Source: Pisaster brevispinus
Lineage: Eukaryota > Echinodermata > Asteroidea > Forcipulatida > Asteriidae
Direction of reading: 5' to 3'
NCBI GenBank assembly: GCA_023634235.1
Contig: JAMKCF010000001.1
Location: forward strand, 6,140,758 to 6,204,757
Length of the DNA stretch: 64,000 nucleotides
Shown here: piece by piece, positions 36,111 to 47,335 of the stretch
Layout: every line of letters starts with the position of its first letter
How positions within the stretch are numbered: the stretch's first letter is position 1
Made by a program: the position numbers and the translations under genes
Notes under the pieces: generated by a model
Seen by the model: only the letters and a program-made list of their open reading frames with translations
The model's database searches: none
What the model was told of the DNA's origin: nothing

Positions 36111-36433
36111 GTTCGAACAACCTAAGTTGGTAAAACTCCAAAATAGTTGGTCGTACGTAACAATATGAATAAATTAGATAAAATAATTGCTCTAAATCGA
36201 ATGCAGATCAAACTGAACATGCTACTGGAATTGTTATCATTATAAAAAGGCATTAACATCAGTTATTTCGTTATTGGTGGAGTATTTTGAGTAACTTAAT
36301 GTTCTGTAACATTGGAGGCAAAGGTTCAAAATTGCGATATTGATTCAGCTTTTGACACCAGCTGTAGTCACAAGGGCTGGTAGTAAAAGTATTCCACCTA
36401 TTGTAACCATGAGGGTGCAAGATGCAAGGGGGT

Positions 36434-36660
36434 TGTGCGTTCGTGAAGACCTACGCATTGTTGGATACAGGATCCATACACACTTTCTGTAATGAACGAC
36501 ATTTTGGGGTAAAAGAGACCAAGTAGAAGCACAACCTCACGACACATGAGTAGATAGAGAGTACTATCGTCACCACTTTTGTGGGCTTTATAGTAGACTC
36601 TGGTGCTACAACAGAAAGACTAGAGTTGCCAAGAGTGTACAATAAATCTAAGATCAACGT
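36434..36660 (+). pseudogene. Retropepsin (BEL/Pao-like) fragment, broken
   Basis: The frame encodes YALLDTGSIHTFCNE, with the aspartic protease motif LLDTGS at 36458-36475, then after two in-frame stops LPRVYNKSKINV, matching the spacing in BEL/Pao-type retrotransposon proteases. No reverse transcriptase or integrase follows, so this is a relic. In the inverted copies the DTGS codons lie on the minus strand near 49530-49545 and 62016-62031. Confidence 0.6.
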
Positions 36661-37090
36661 TTATGGCACACACATGCATAGTTTAACTTTGAATGAAGTT
36701 TAAGGATTGCAAATTGTGAAGTTTCAAACAGGTTGACTATATAGAGGCCGTTCATTATTAGTCGAGTAGTCCAACCAGTAGGACAACTCAAAATACACTT
36801 TACGAAACACTCGGAATGCTAGCGCGTGCAATTGGTCACACAAGTTGCTTGTTAACACTGGATCAGTCCCGCGAAGAGTGCACTCAGGTAAGACAAGGTT
36901 TGTCCCAAAAACTTGTGGACGGTCTGTTGAAGGGTAGGGAAAGTTAATTTAAGTTCCACAAGAAGGTAGTCTCCTTGAAGGCAAAAAAGAGGATTGACCA
37001 AAGTAGGTAAAAAGAGAGAACGGACACACATAGCTGTGCCGGAGTCCCTTTAATGTTGTGGTCCCCCCCAGTGATTGAACCTACTCCGCC

Positions 37091-38080
37091 CTAAAAACCA
37101 CAATCAATTTTTACCTAATTTTCGTATTGAGGAACTAAAAAGAAAAGATCATAAATCAATCAATTTTTGGTAGAAATCACCCTACTATCGTTGTTAAAGT
37201 AAGCATACTTTTTATCCTGGATTACTAATTCGTAAAAGCTCCCCATTTTTTAATGAAAGAGACTTTGTATTCTTGGTTATAGAATAAGGTAAATAAGCTT
37301 TACACTCTAAGTCATATTTAACAAACATAAACGCTTCATTGTCTCTGATGCTGTTAAAATTTGTTTAATCCTTGATTCACGACACAAATTTGATCCAGAA
37401 GTAGATTGCAGGAGCACATAAGCAAACAGGTGAATAAGAGTGTCGCCTTTTTTGTCACGATGGTGTTTGAATTAGTGTTCAGCACAATTTGTACTTGGTC
37501 TAGCGACTTCAAACCTTGGTCCGGTACCTTAACTAGTCAATCAATGATTTTGAGAGCTAAAATTGTTTTATTTCGAGAGATTAAATTGAATTGTTTCTGT
37601 TTCCAGTATGTTTTTCTACCAATATGTTCATTGTGATCTCCGTAGTAACATCCCTCGATCTATGAACAACTTAACTTTAATCTTAGCTTTTATAAAATAA
37701 CTGTTTGAGATCTCCTCATCGTATAAAATAATCAAGGACCATCTTAACAACTTGCAATATAATCGAGAGTTGTTAACAAACTTTGCCAGATTCCTAGGAA
37801 AATGAAAAAGAAGAAGAAACAAAAACAACATCGGGACACTTTTTGCTTTTTTGGGGTGCTAAATCCACCGACAGCACATTCTATGCACAATTCAAACATG
37901 TACACATTATTGAAAAAAACCTCGGGGAAAAAAAAGAAAAAAAGGAAACGATCCACACAAAAAAATAATCAGAAATTGCACGAAGATAACAATCTTCACC
38001 ACTGCGCATTACGGCGTATTGGTTCTGAACACGCTAGGGCGCCGCCAGCGGTGAAAAAACACTAGTTAGTTGAAAAAAGG
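37091..38080. other. Single-copy spacer, nothing recognised
   Basis: Lies between block X and the METTL27-like duplicate. Contains A-rich runs (37802-37960). The coding-looking lysine-rich frame there is an A-tract artefact. Confidence 0.35.
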
Positions 38081-38370
38081 CTTATACAGTTCCCGATGCA
38101 ATATTAATGTGGGTCAAGACGACCGTGCCCTTTAACGTCCGGTTTGGCTGGAAGTTTAATGTCAAACTGGTGTAAACTCTGTGGAAAAGTTTGAGCTGGC
38201 TAAAATATCTATAGACGGCCAGCTTATATGTTCTCGGTGGATTTGCATTGTTACGTTATTCATTTTCACACAGTAAGTACTGGAAGGTTAAAGTGCCTTT
38301 TTGTGTGCTTACGGTTAGCAGCGATATGAAATTGAAACTCGAGCAGTAAGCACAAATCCGGCCGTTTAGT

Positions 38371-38918
38371 AGCCTTGTCCAAGGCTCTTTACGCAAGCAC
38401 CCCGCTTTGAGTTCACCAGGTAGCATAACAATACTGGCACGGTACTGCAGTACTTGATATACAGTAAACCGTTGGGTCGAAGCATGGTTTTTCAACCTCG
38501 TACCAAAAAACGAGGCCGAAACAGAGCTTTGTTCCCACTGTAAAAAGGTCAGATTGTGGGCGGAGTTGCTTTATGCCGAGGGTGTATGCTCATTGGTTAA
38601 ACACACATCATAACGTCAAAACGAGAGTTTATGATTGGACGATTATCCGCTCAGTACAGGAAATGAATATTCTATATCCGATTCCAGCATACGTGATTAG
38701 CGCTGGAATCCCTGCGCAATGATGAATACAAACATAAGCTGCCGTTTACAGTGGGAACAAGGCTCTGTTTTGGCCTCGTTTTTTGGTACGAGGTTGAAAA
38801 ACCATGCTTCGACCCCACGGTATACTGTATATCAAGTACTGCAGTACCGTGCCAGTATTGTTGCTATCTGGTGAATTCAAAGCGGGGTGCTTGCGTAAAG
38901 AGCCTTTGACAAGACTAG
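38371..38918. mobile_element. Long-TIR foldback element, copy B
   Basis: Duplicate of 17597-18143, brought here inside D1 rather than by its own transposition, since the flanks are copied too. Confidence 0.8.
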
Positions 38919-39065
38919 CCGTTTAGCAGCTCTCTGAAATTGGGCCCGGGTTCAAGATCCTTCGACTGATAATGCTATTGAACATGACTTCTGGATGTTT
39001 TAGGCTTTAGATACGACGAAGGTGTGTCATCTCATTAACATAGCTGTGCCAGGTTATATAAGGGT

Positions 39066-39316
39066 AGCTTCGAAGAAGATAGAAAAAATCCAAAAGTATC
39101 AAGACCTAGCCAGGGAACTTTGTTGCTAAAGGTATTGGAGCACTTGGTACCATTCCCAAAGCAATAGGGAAACATATAGATGGAGTATGAAAGTGTTGGA
39201 CGTAGATCGGTTACAGAAGGTACCACTTTGGGAACCATACAGCGAAAATCCTGAGAAAGACCCTTGAGATCTAAGGCTACGGGACGTAGCCCAAATCGAG
39301 GAGTTACAGGCACAAA
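39066..39316 (+). mobile_element. LINE ORF2 C-terminal fragment, copy B
   Basis: Duplicate of 18286-18538. In this copy the reading KIEKIQKYQDLAREL is uninterrupted (the other has a small insertion), but later frameshifts and stops are shared. Confidence 0.6.
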
Positions 39317-39421
39317 TAAAAATCATGTTATATTTCCTTTTGCACGCATGCTGTGATAAGATGAAATACTAATAATAATTATTATTTTTAAAAAGCACAA
39401 CCTGGACATTTCTACTTACAG

Positions 39422-39627
39422 GTGGCTATTTCATGTTCAACGTACGAAGATCGGTTCTTCTGAATGATGAGTATTGTTTCAACGGCGCATTGGATGCATC
39501 TCTACACGACTTTGACAACAAAGGAAAATGGAGATACCTGATGAAAAAGGAGCAAATGTTCATGACAAACAAAGATTGCAAAGGGGAGGAGGAGTACGGT
39601 TATGCTTTCGTTTGTAAAGTACTTTGA
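39422..39627 (+). pseudogene. Duplicated last exon of the METTL27-like gene
   Basis: Keeps the polypyrimidine/AG acceptor (ag at 39420-39421), the phase, an open frame of 67 residues plus TGA, and AATAAA at 39655-39660. The first four exons are not copied here. The protein differs from 18643-18848 by one change near its start (GYF for GYI) and six in a short C-terminal stretch (positions corresponding to IYMTNRECSGEEEYC), while flanking non-coding DNA is about 99 percent identical. It could serve as an alternative terminal exon for the gene 23 kb upstream on the same strand, or be an inert fragment. Confidence 0.7.
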
Positions 39628-40282
39628 GCACATTATACTTGGTTTTATCTCAAAAATAAAGTTGATAGTTTTCGTTATAATGACCATTCATTAAACCTTT
39701 TACAAATAACAATAATCTCATACCGGTTTGTCAACGTAGATCAAGAACAAGGTAAATGGTGTTTGAAACACAATTTACACATAATTACTTAAACAGAATG
39801 AAAGAAAACAAAAGCAGACAGGGAGCATAAACAGAGAGACAAGGTTCACACCCATCCCCTTAATTAAAACCCTAATCCTAACTTAAAGGAGTCTCAAAGG
39901 TACTAATATAAACAGTCTTGCAACAGAGCAAACACTCCAATCATGCAGATAGTGCATACAAATAAATGATAAAGTAACTGAAATCTGTTTTATTTTATTT
40001 TTAAACCTCGTTGCTGTTTAGCCTTGGAGACTGGGGCTGCCTTCATGATGACGTTTATGTTAATGAAGACGGTTTATTTGGCTGAACAGAGGGGCCTGGC
40101 CCATTTTGGGCTTAATCCAAATGACCAGTTTGCTGGTGAGCCTGGTTCCAAAATGGGTCATACCCCTGAGGTCCCGAATTAGGGCCAACATTTTTTTAGA
40201 AACACTCTCGACTTACAGGTTGTACACTGCGTTCTATAATTTGTATGTCTATATTTTTATATATAAAATTAGTAGGGGAGAT

Positions 40283-40322
40283 GGCCTTAGCTTTCGATCC
40301 AAACCGGACCTTCGTCAGAGGC
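40283..40322 (-). ncRNA. Hammerhead-like core, copy B
   Basis: Duplicate of 19503-19545, identical over CTGACGA, helix II and CGAAA. The same reservation applies about helix III. Confidence 0.3.
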
Positions 40323-40694
40323 ATAAACAAGAACAAACAGAAACATATCCATTTATAGCAAACAGAGAAGCAAAGGAGGGAAAGTATCCAGGAAAAAGCG
40401 GGAAAATGTAGTCAATCAGAGTTGTAAATTTACAAACAATGAGGTGGCTAAGAATCAATCAGAGTAAAGTATAGGGACAAAATATGGTAAGCGTGAAAGG
40501 CCGAATCACTGGACCATAAAGATGGTACCGCATTGTACAATGCGGAAAGCATGAAAGGGTAGGATTAGAGGGCAAGCCGCATAGGATAATGCAACTAACA
40601 ATTTCTTTTTACAGAGATGTAGCAAACCTATTGCAGGTTTAGTGTATTTTTTTTGTTTTGTTTTGCGTTGAACATGTAGTTTTGTTTTGTTTTT

Positions 40695-40892
40695 CCTTAT
40701 CCGTCTGACACCACTTTGGCCAGTCGCTTGACTCTTACTTCATATTTACGAAGTATGGCATTTACGTAGGCAGCAAACAATCCACCTTCCTTCGTATCTG
40801 GATCATAGACTGATACCTCTTCAAAATGCCATACTTCGTAAATATGAAGTAAGAGTCAAGCGACTGGCCAAAGTAGTGTCAGACGGATAAGG
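40695..40892. repeat. 67-bp-arm palindrome within a polymerase fragment
   Basis: 40695-40761 and 40826-40892 are reverse complements with a single mismatch, separated by 64 bp. The minus strand across the left arm and spacer carries polymerase-like residues (EGGLFAAYVN), and the plus strand resumes polymerase-like residues after the right arm, so the gene was inverted on itself around this point. Confidence 0.9.
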
Positions 40893-41175
40893 AAAAACAT
40901 CAATACATCCAACAGTACTACGATAGAGAAGGAATTCATCTGGACTGGAACCATATCGAGAAAAATCCTGGGCTAAGGGCTCTGGCAAAACTGATGCTAA
41001 ACAGTTTTGGGGGCAAGTTTGGACAAAGGAGTAACATGTTGTGGATTCGTATCAAATCTCCAGAAATAAGAAAACTATGAACATTGAAACAAAATAAGCG
41101 AAGAAAGACTACAGGGTGGTTTACACAAAGAGGGTACCCATAGATGATTATGATACATTGCCTTATGGATATTAA
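40826..41175 (+). pseudogene. Polinton/Maverick DNA polymerase B fragment, broken
   Basis: The plus frame shows, after two stops in the palindrome arm, NPGLRALAKLMLNSF and then GGKFGQR. This is the palm region around the K...NS.YG-type motif of protein-primed family B polymerases of Polintons; the motif residue before GKFG is glycine instead of the usual aromatic. A second piece, at 41104-41175, encodes VVYTKR...LPYGY and ends TAA, resembling the polymerase C-terminus, with the part between missing. In an intact element the enzyme would replicate the transposon DNA; here it cannot work. Confidence 0.75.
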
Positions 41176-42008
41176 ACAAACCTATAACAAAATTACCCAC
41201 TAAACTACGATGTAATGAAAGGATTTAAACTTTATTAAACTTATTATGAGTATGAAAAGACAACCTCACACCTTATTAACAAGCAAGCAGTAATGTAGGC
41301 ACAATTTCGTATGTTGTACGTTGTCGTGGGATTTACCATACAAGAACGGTGCTTTATGCAACGTTTTATACATAGCCAGGCAAAATTTGTTCAAATATTT
41401 TGAAAATTATCAATGAATTGTATTTTGAACAATGTTAGTGCTTGTTATGAGGTAAATTACTACCTTGAAAATGAAAACAAGTTCGCTCATAATGCTATAT
41501 GGACTGAACTTTCCCGGTTTGTTTGTGTTTGTTTTGTGTGGGGATTTTGTTAAATAATTTTTATTAATGTAACTAAAAAGAAATGCACATCTTAAAGACA
41601 AAATGTTCTTTTTGATTGTCAATAATAACTTGTTAATTTCATTAAACTAACCGAGTTGAACAAGGGGCGCATGTATATTTATGTTGTTATTATTTGTAAG
41701 CTTTGAGTAAATTTAAATAAAACGGCCAAGAGCTGAGGTGATGAAAAAATACATTGTGCATACTTTCTTCGTTGTTTTTTTTATTACAGTGCATCCCGTA
41801 CTGCGCACTACTCATTCATTCATTCATTCATTCATTCATTCATTCATTCATTCATTCAGTAACATTTATTTCAACGCTGTCGTTCAACACAATAATGCAC
41901 AGTTGTGTAAAAATTATAAAAAGTAATATAGTATGAGGGATGATAGATTAAGTTCACAATAATTAAATAATAGGTTTAATTTTTTCACGCTTTTGTACAC
42001 TGCTAAAT
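41176..42008. other. Non-coding part of the Polinton remnant
   Basis: AT-rich, with no recognised gene. Contains an (ATTC)n microsatellite at 41812-41857. Confidence 0.4.
41812..41857. repeat. (ATTC)n microsatellite
   Basis: Eleven to twelve uninterrupted ATTC units. The histidine/serine-rich frame across it is an artefact of the repeat. Confidence 0.95.
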
Positions 42009-42209
42009 TCACTGTAAGTAAAAGAGTTGTTCGTCTTCGTACCATGAAAAGGGGTAATGAATCTCAGTGATGGCTGCTTCCAAATTGCCTTTCAGATTAA
42101 TCTGATCTAGTAAATGCGTTGTATAACTACTCAATGTGTTATTCGGATACATCCCCATGGAAGCATTACTGGGTAGTGTAACGTAAAACTGAGTAGATGA
42201 TGATGCCAT
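42009..42209 (-). pseudogene. Putative Polinton virion-associated protein, N-terminal fragment
   Basis: A 66-aa frame begins MASSSTQFYVTLPSNASM and includes NNTLSSYTTHL and EAAITEIHYPFSW. This start is one I associate with a protein found next to integrases in Maverick/Polinton-type elements; its role is not established, though a structural one is plausible. The frame stops after 66 residues, so it is probably truncated. It overlaps the tail of the integrase frame (42131-42209) on the same strand. Confidence 0.5.
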
Positions 42210-43306
42210 TGTGATCTGTACTGTTCAAATTCTGTCACCCAACTGTTAAAAGATGAGGGATACCCCAACCATTTAACTAAAGATTCAATTTTACCATTTT
42301 TTCGACGTTTACGAATCACTCTTTCTACTCTGTAAACATTGTCTGTTTTGCGTACTACATGTATTTGTAACTCATCTTCATAAAATGACCCCAAAATTTC
42401 CTCACGATTATAGTCATTAAGTTTATACACTGGTCTGGCTTGTCGATTGTTACGTTTAGACACTGTAAATATTTCTTCAGACCAGCCCGGGAGGTAGGAT
42501 TTCTCAAACTTCAATCTCTGTTTACTAATCCTTACTTGGTCACCCATTTCAAATTTGAACTTTGCTGGGGGTCTGTCTTTCGAAAACAAAGTTCTCCATA
42601 CTTTACTCTCGTTCTCACCAATGACTTCCGAGGGTTTCATTTTTATTGATCGGTGATAAGAACTATTATAACCAGATACCAATTTTGGTAAAACGTTCAT
42701 GTACCTAAGGGTTTTTGTATACGTAAAGTATTTCCACATGCGTGCCTTAAGTGTACAATTAAATCGTTCAACGATTGAAGCTTTTACTTCACTATTTGTT
42801 GTGTAAAACTTTATGTTTTTGTCTTTTAGAAAGCGTTGGAAAAGCTTATTCATAAATTCGCTACCTTTATCCGTGTGAATCATAATAGGTTGTCTCCTGC
42901 CTGTTCTTAGAATATTTCTGTACGCTTCAACTAGCGTCTTCCCGGTCTTATTTTTTAATGCAATTACCCATGCAAATTTCGAAAATACATCGATACATGT
43001 AAGTAAAAACTTATTTCCGTTATTATGTTTGGATATGCTGGCCACGTCAACCAAATCCAGCTAATGTATTTCATCACGTCCCACTGCTATCACTTTGTTT
43101 CTTGGATAGTTCTTGCGTGCTGGTTTATGTAGAGTGTAGGTATCTTCTCCTTTGAGAAAGTCTTTAATCTGAGCCTTTGTAAATTTAAACTTAGCTTCTC
43201 GTTTAGTAGCTCGGTATGACTTATGAATGCTCCCCAGACCACTTTCTTCCCCCACGTTGTAATATAATTTCTTTAAGTACCGAGCTCTACGTTTTATAAC
43301 TGACAT
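42131..43306 (-). pseudogene. Polinton-type integrase with chromodomain, one in-frame stop
   Basis: Read from ATG at 43306, the N-terminal part (to 43061) has TKAQIKDFLKGEDTYTLHKP, typical of the Polinton integrase zinc-binding/linker region. A TAG at 43058-43060 interrupts it; the same frame continues as the RNase H-like core DLVDVAS, CIDVFSKFAW, IHTDKGSEF and EVKASIVERFN, giving the D, D and E catalytic residues. A C-terminal chromodomain follows (VERVIRKRRKNGKIESLVKW, then SWV). Chromodomains steer such integrases to marked chromatin. The protein would insert the element DNA. The stop is shared by the duplicate at 55207-55807, so it predates the tandem duplication. Confidence 0.85.
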
Positions 43307-43509
43307 CTTGATCAACAAGTACCTAATCATATAGTAATAAAATATACACACTGTACATGAAAACTCAGCTTTTAAACCATCACCTTTAACTCTATTTTGA
43401 CGTGACTAGAATGATTCATTAAACTGTTTAAAAAAAACAACAACAACAACTCATAAGCATATAAACATTATATCAACAAATGTGGTACAGTTTTTATTAA
43501 AACACTTCA

Positions 43510-43990
43510 CAAAACGTGTAAAAAAAACATGTTCAAAAAAAACTGAAAACGTGTAAAAAAAATATCAAAACGTGTAAAAAAAAAACTGAAAACGTGTAAA
43601 AAAACCTGAAAACGTATAAAAAAATTCTCTAAACGTGTACAAAAAATAGTAAACAACAAACATAAGAAACGTGTACATTACTATGGGAACATTTTTCAAT
43701 TTTTCAAAAACGTGTAAAAAAAATTTCAAAACGTGTAAAAAAATTCTCAAAACGTGTAAAAAAAACCTGAAAACGTGTAAAAAAATGAAAACGTGTAAAA
43801 AAATTCTCAAAACGTGTAAAAAAATGGTAAACAACAAACATAAGAAACGTGTACATTACTATGGGAAAATTTTTCAATTTTTCAAAAACGTGTAAAAAAA
43901 ATTTCAAAACGTGTAAAAAAATTCTCAAAACGTGTAAAAAAAACCTGAAAACGTGTAAAAAAAACTGAAAACGTGTAAAAAAACTTAAAA
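43510..43990. repeat. aaaacgtgtaaaaaaa tandem tract, Polinton subterminal region, copy 1
   Basis: Repeats of an 17-21 bp unit, aaaacgtgtaaaaaaa plus a short variable tail (ctg, ttctc or tttc). Longer words 'taaacaacaaacataagaaa' and 'acgtgtacattactatggga' recur near 43650 and 43828, giving a higher period near 186 bp. The long phenylalanine/histidine-rich minus frames and lysine/threonine-rich plus frames are repeat artefacts. Confidence 0.92.
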
Positions 43991-44290
43991 TTTGTGACTT
44001 ATTTTTTTTCTTCATGTAACTCATTTTGTACACAAGTATGTGTATCGTTTCTATAATCGGTGTGTCGCTTAGTCGGTTATTCGGTTTGGTATTTTTAAAA
44101 TGTGAATTACTAAATCATACGGGTTGCCACTGACTACTTTATAAAGTAAGTACTTTAACTCAAAATACATGAGTTGGTACGATACCTATTGTCTTGCAAC
44201 GACAAATGACGTATTTTTTATTAATATACATTTAATCCTCTCTCAAAACATGTTCAGACACGACGGACGTGTGGTCTGTCGTTCAACCCA

Positions 44291-44445
44291 GTTGTTGTAT
44301 GACGTCACTGACTTGTTTACGAGTCCATGTAAAATATCAACACGTCCATTGATGAAGCGATACAGGCATCTCCTTCACATGCTCTATGCGTGTGTCGTCG
44401 TAAACTTAAGATCTACATAACAATGCCATCTATCGATTGTTGCCG
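44291..44445. repeat. Polinton terminal inverted repeat, right side, copy 1
   Basis: The reverse complement is found at 52588-52743 (about 155 bp, from tacaacaact to ctatcgattgtt-ccgg). It sits outside the integrase and repeat tract, as expected for an element terminus. No 6-bp target duplication was evident. Confidence 0.7.
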
Positions 44446-47142
44446 GTAGTTGTGCAATGCCCCCTCTTGATTTATTTATAGCTTGTAAGTTGCATTATAG
44501 CTTGTAAATTGCATTAGCCATCCCCCAATATTACACGCGACCAATGGTGCGTATCATCACACGATTCCTCCCTGTCCCGAAACATTACTTTAGAAACTTT
44601 AGATGGTCAGTTCAGCCGATCAGATGCAACGTATTTACCTCGATTCCCAAATACGGTGCATTTAGTTTTCATTCTTCAAAGTTAGTGTATAAACATGTTC
44701 ACCGTACGTTGAGAAATGACTTGAACAATCATTAAAGATCTGGTCCTGATGGAGTGCTTGCGTTCATTTTGACGACGAACGCACCCCCCCCCTTATGCAA
44801 GAAGAAGTGGGCAATAAAGCTCATCCAGACTTGAGTGTTAATACAATGTGTTAAAAAATAACGCTGTAGTGCAATATATCGCATTGAAACTGCGTGTTAT
44901 TCGAAGACGTGGAAAATGCATTGGCATTATTTTACCTCTAAGATGGGCAAAGAGCAGCACGTACGCTTACAGGTAATAGAAATCTTTTACCGCCATCACA
45001 ACGATGTCAATGTACCGTATTGTGTGTGTGTTGAACCTTGATAAAGAGAATCTTCTTCCAAGCCAAGTCTTTTCAAAACACTTGTTTACAGGCATCGCTG
45101 TATACCCGAAAAGGTTGAGGAAAAACGAAAAGAATAACAAAGGATGACTGGTAGTCTTAATGAGACAACTTATTCACGCGATGAAAGAGGGATGTAACTA
45201 ACAAAGCGAGCTAAAAGTAGTGAGCCGACATTTCAAAAAGAAAACTATGCAGTAGGGCCGAGATGCGTTGTGCCACTCATGGGTTAACACAAAAGGAACG
45301 AGCAAAACAAACTTAAACATTGATTGATCCACCAATACGTGTGGTTATTCGTTTGCGCAGGGATGCTGACACGAGGGAACATCTAAAATAAGTTTGATTT
45401 GTTGTTACTTTTTAATGGCAAGATGGTACAAACATGCACATAGCTCTTAGAGTTAAGGTTTGCTGAACTGTATATTGTTGGGTTTTGTCCCCCAAGTATA
45501 CTTAAAACAATTTATTGCGTTGTAAGATCTGAGTGGTATACTATACATTTTGTGCAAAGTATATAGTTTTTGCCCCTTCTTATGTTTATTTGATATGCCT
45601 ATAATTATATTATACAATGAGTAGGGTAGATTGCCTTAGCTGTTTATATTTATATAGTAGGTCCCCCAAATCCTTAAAAAAACTTTAAAACTGTAGTACG
45701 CATGACCTAAACATATCGATACATAATACAAACAAATTTTAACAGGGATTAATTAAATTCACATACAGTGTATACCTATTGAAGAATGCGTTAGTACTAA
45801 ATTCCGTATTAAAGTTTGTAATGATTTCTTCCACATGCACACACACATCTCCCGTCTTTCACATATTATACGTGATATAGCGCTGATTCACAGATCTAAA
45901 AGCTCAGGGAATGAAATGAACAAAACAATCACCATGTAGAAGATATTCCGGTGTTTTTTTTGTTTTTTTTTTGGTCTAAAACACCTCGTAAAAAGTAACG
46001 TCATTTCTAAAATTCAGAGTTGCAAACACAAGTTTGTGTATGTACAAAACAAAACAGACCCAAGCGTGACAACATAACCTATAGGCACAGGGTGAACCCT
46101 TATCCTTTAACCAAAGAGTGGGGAACACCATTATCGATTCGTCAACAACAAAGAAAGGGGGATCCATGACGCAATGACCAAACTGTGTACATGTATTAGT
46201 GATGCGATGTGGGCATGCGGGCTGGAGACACGTAAAGACTCGATCGTACGTGTACAAATCAACATGTCCCAACAAAGTCTACCGAACAAGGATCACATAC
46301 TTCATAATGAATTGTTATTGCAGCTTGAGTATGCAGTATCGCGAGAAACACTGGATATGGGCTAAATCTCATCCTCATAATTCATAATGTTTTGGATATA
46401 ATGGATGAACGAACACATGCCAATAATCGGATGTCGGTGAGTTTGTTTTATTCGGTAATCGTGATTCGTAATGATGTCAAGGTACGAATCACGTTAGATT
46501 TATTATACGTGAAATTAAGTCCGGTTTTCCTCCATTGGAAACAAATGAATTGCCTCATAAAAAAAAATGCTACGCGTGGGGGTACTATCATCAAGAAAAG
46601 GTGACACTAAATCGTATTTGTTTGTGTGGTAGCCGCCGTTTTCTTATTGACTTGCCTCGACACAAACTTAGTGTTTGTTATTGCCGTCGTGTGTTTAGTC
46701 TGTAGTCTGAGAAATATTGTGTGATCGCCATGGTTGTGGCTAGGGGAACTAGACCCTATCGTTATACGTAGGATACCATTACGACACCGGACATGATTCG
46801 TCCGAATGGCAGACACCATTCACGTAGGTGAAACGCGCCCCAAATATAACTTTATAAGGTAGGTAATTTTCTTTATTGAAATAAAATCAAATTGTTTTGT
46901 AAGGAAATGGAAACTAATTTAGTTGACACTACAGTATCATGCTGGATATAAAACTCCCCCTCCAAACTAATTGTTCATACACCCCACGCATTGTGTACAC
47001 CCCTCCCTGAATTAATGGTTCAGTCTATCGGCTCCTCAAATTATGCAAATTAGGTATCATGTGACCCTAAATGCAGCCTTCTGATTGGTCGAGAGGCCCT
47101 AAACCCATTGGGAAAATAACCTGTACAGACGGGGAGTACTAC
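44446..47142. other. 2.7-kb segment U, copy 1, no gene recognised
   Basis: Present again at 56936-59631. It joins the Polinton terminus to the HNMT duplicate. The longest open frame (46275-45976, minus, 99 codons) has no recognised domain. Near 47040-47110 an octamer-like atgcaaat, a reverse CCAAT (gattggtc) and a second attgg cluster, a promoter-like arrangement without an evident gene. Confidence 0.4.
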
Positions 47143-47335
47143 TAAAGTCCTAGGGCAGCTAAGACAGAAGTGTAAGTTAAGGGATTGTGTTCTTTGAATT
47201 GTTAGGCGTACTTTATTATAGTACGCTATTTCCAGGATGAGAGAATATCAGTGACGCACTGCATTATTAAGTTTCTGAAGTACTATTTCAAAAATATGTA
47301 GAAAGACAAAATACTACAACAAAAACTTCAAATAC

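Larger units (their letters stand above)
33569..37090. repeat. Block X, copy 1 (inverted copies at 48915-52398 and 61401-64000)
   Basis: The reverse complement of this block follows the HNMT duplicates directly at 48915 and 61401, at about 98 percent identity. Its far end is the 42-bp word shared with 11228-11269. It holds two P145-like units with the unusual words gacgtcatcatcccgaaaa and 'cgagatatga' near 33620 and 33905, a half MITE near 34760, a protease fragment at 36434-36660 and several short open frames. Confidence 0.92.
38081..40694. repeat. Segmental duplication D1, copy B
   Basis: Copy of 17307-19915 in the same orientation, ending in TTTTGTTTTGTTTTT at the first base of the Polinton palindrome (40695). 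Copy B keeps 'ccaggttatataag' near 39050 where copy A has a small deletion. Confidence 0.92.

Noticed and set aside
37802..38065. Lysine-rich 87-codon frame
   Set aside because: Caused by A-rich runs; no other coding evidence.
43565..44033. Phenylalanine/histidine/leucine-rich frames on the minus strand and KTCKK-like frames on the plus strand
   Set aside because: They are translations of the aaaacgtgtaaaaaaa tandem tract and change with every unit-length change.
45976..46275. 99-codon minus frame, identical at 58465-58764
   Set aside because: Identity follows from the tandem duplication; no domain, signal or splice context was recognised.
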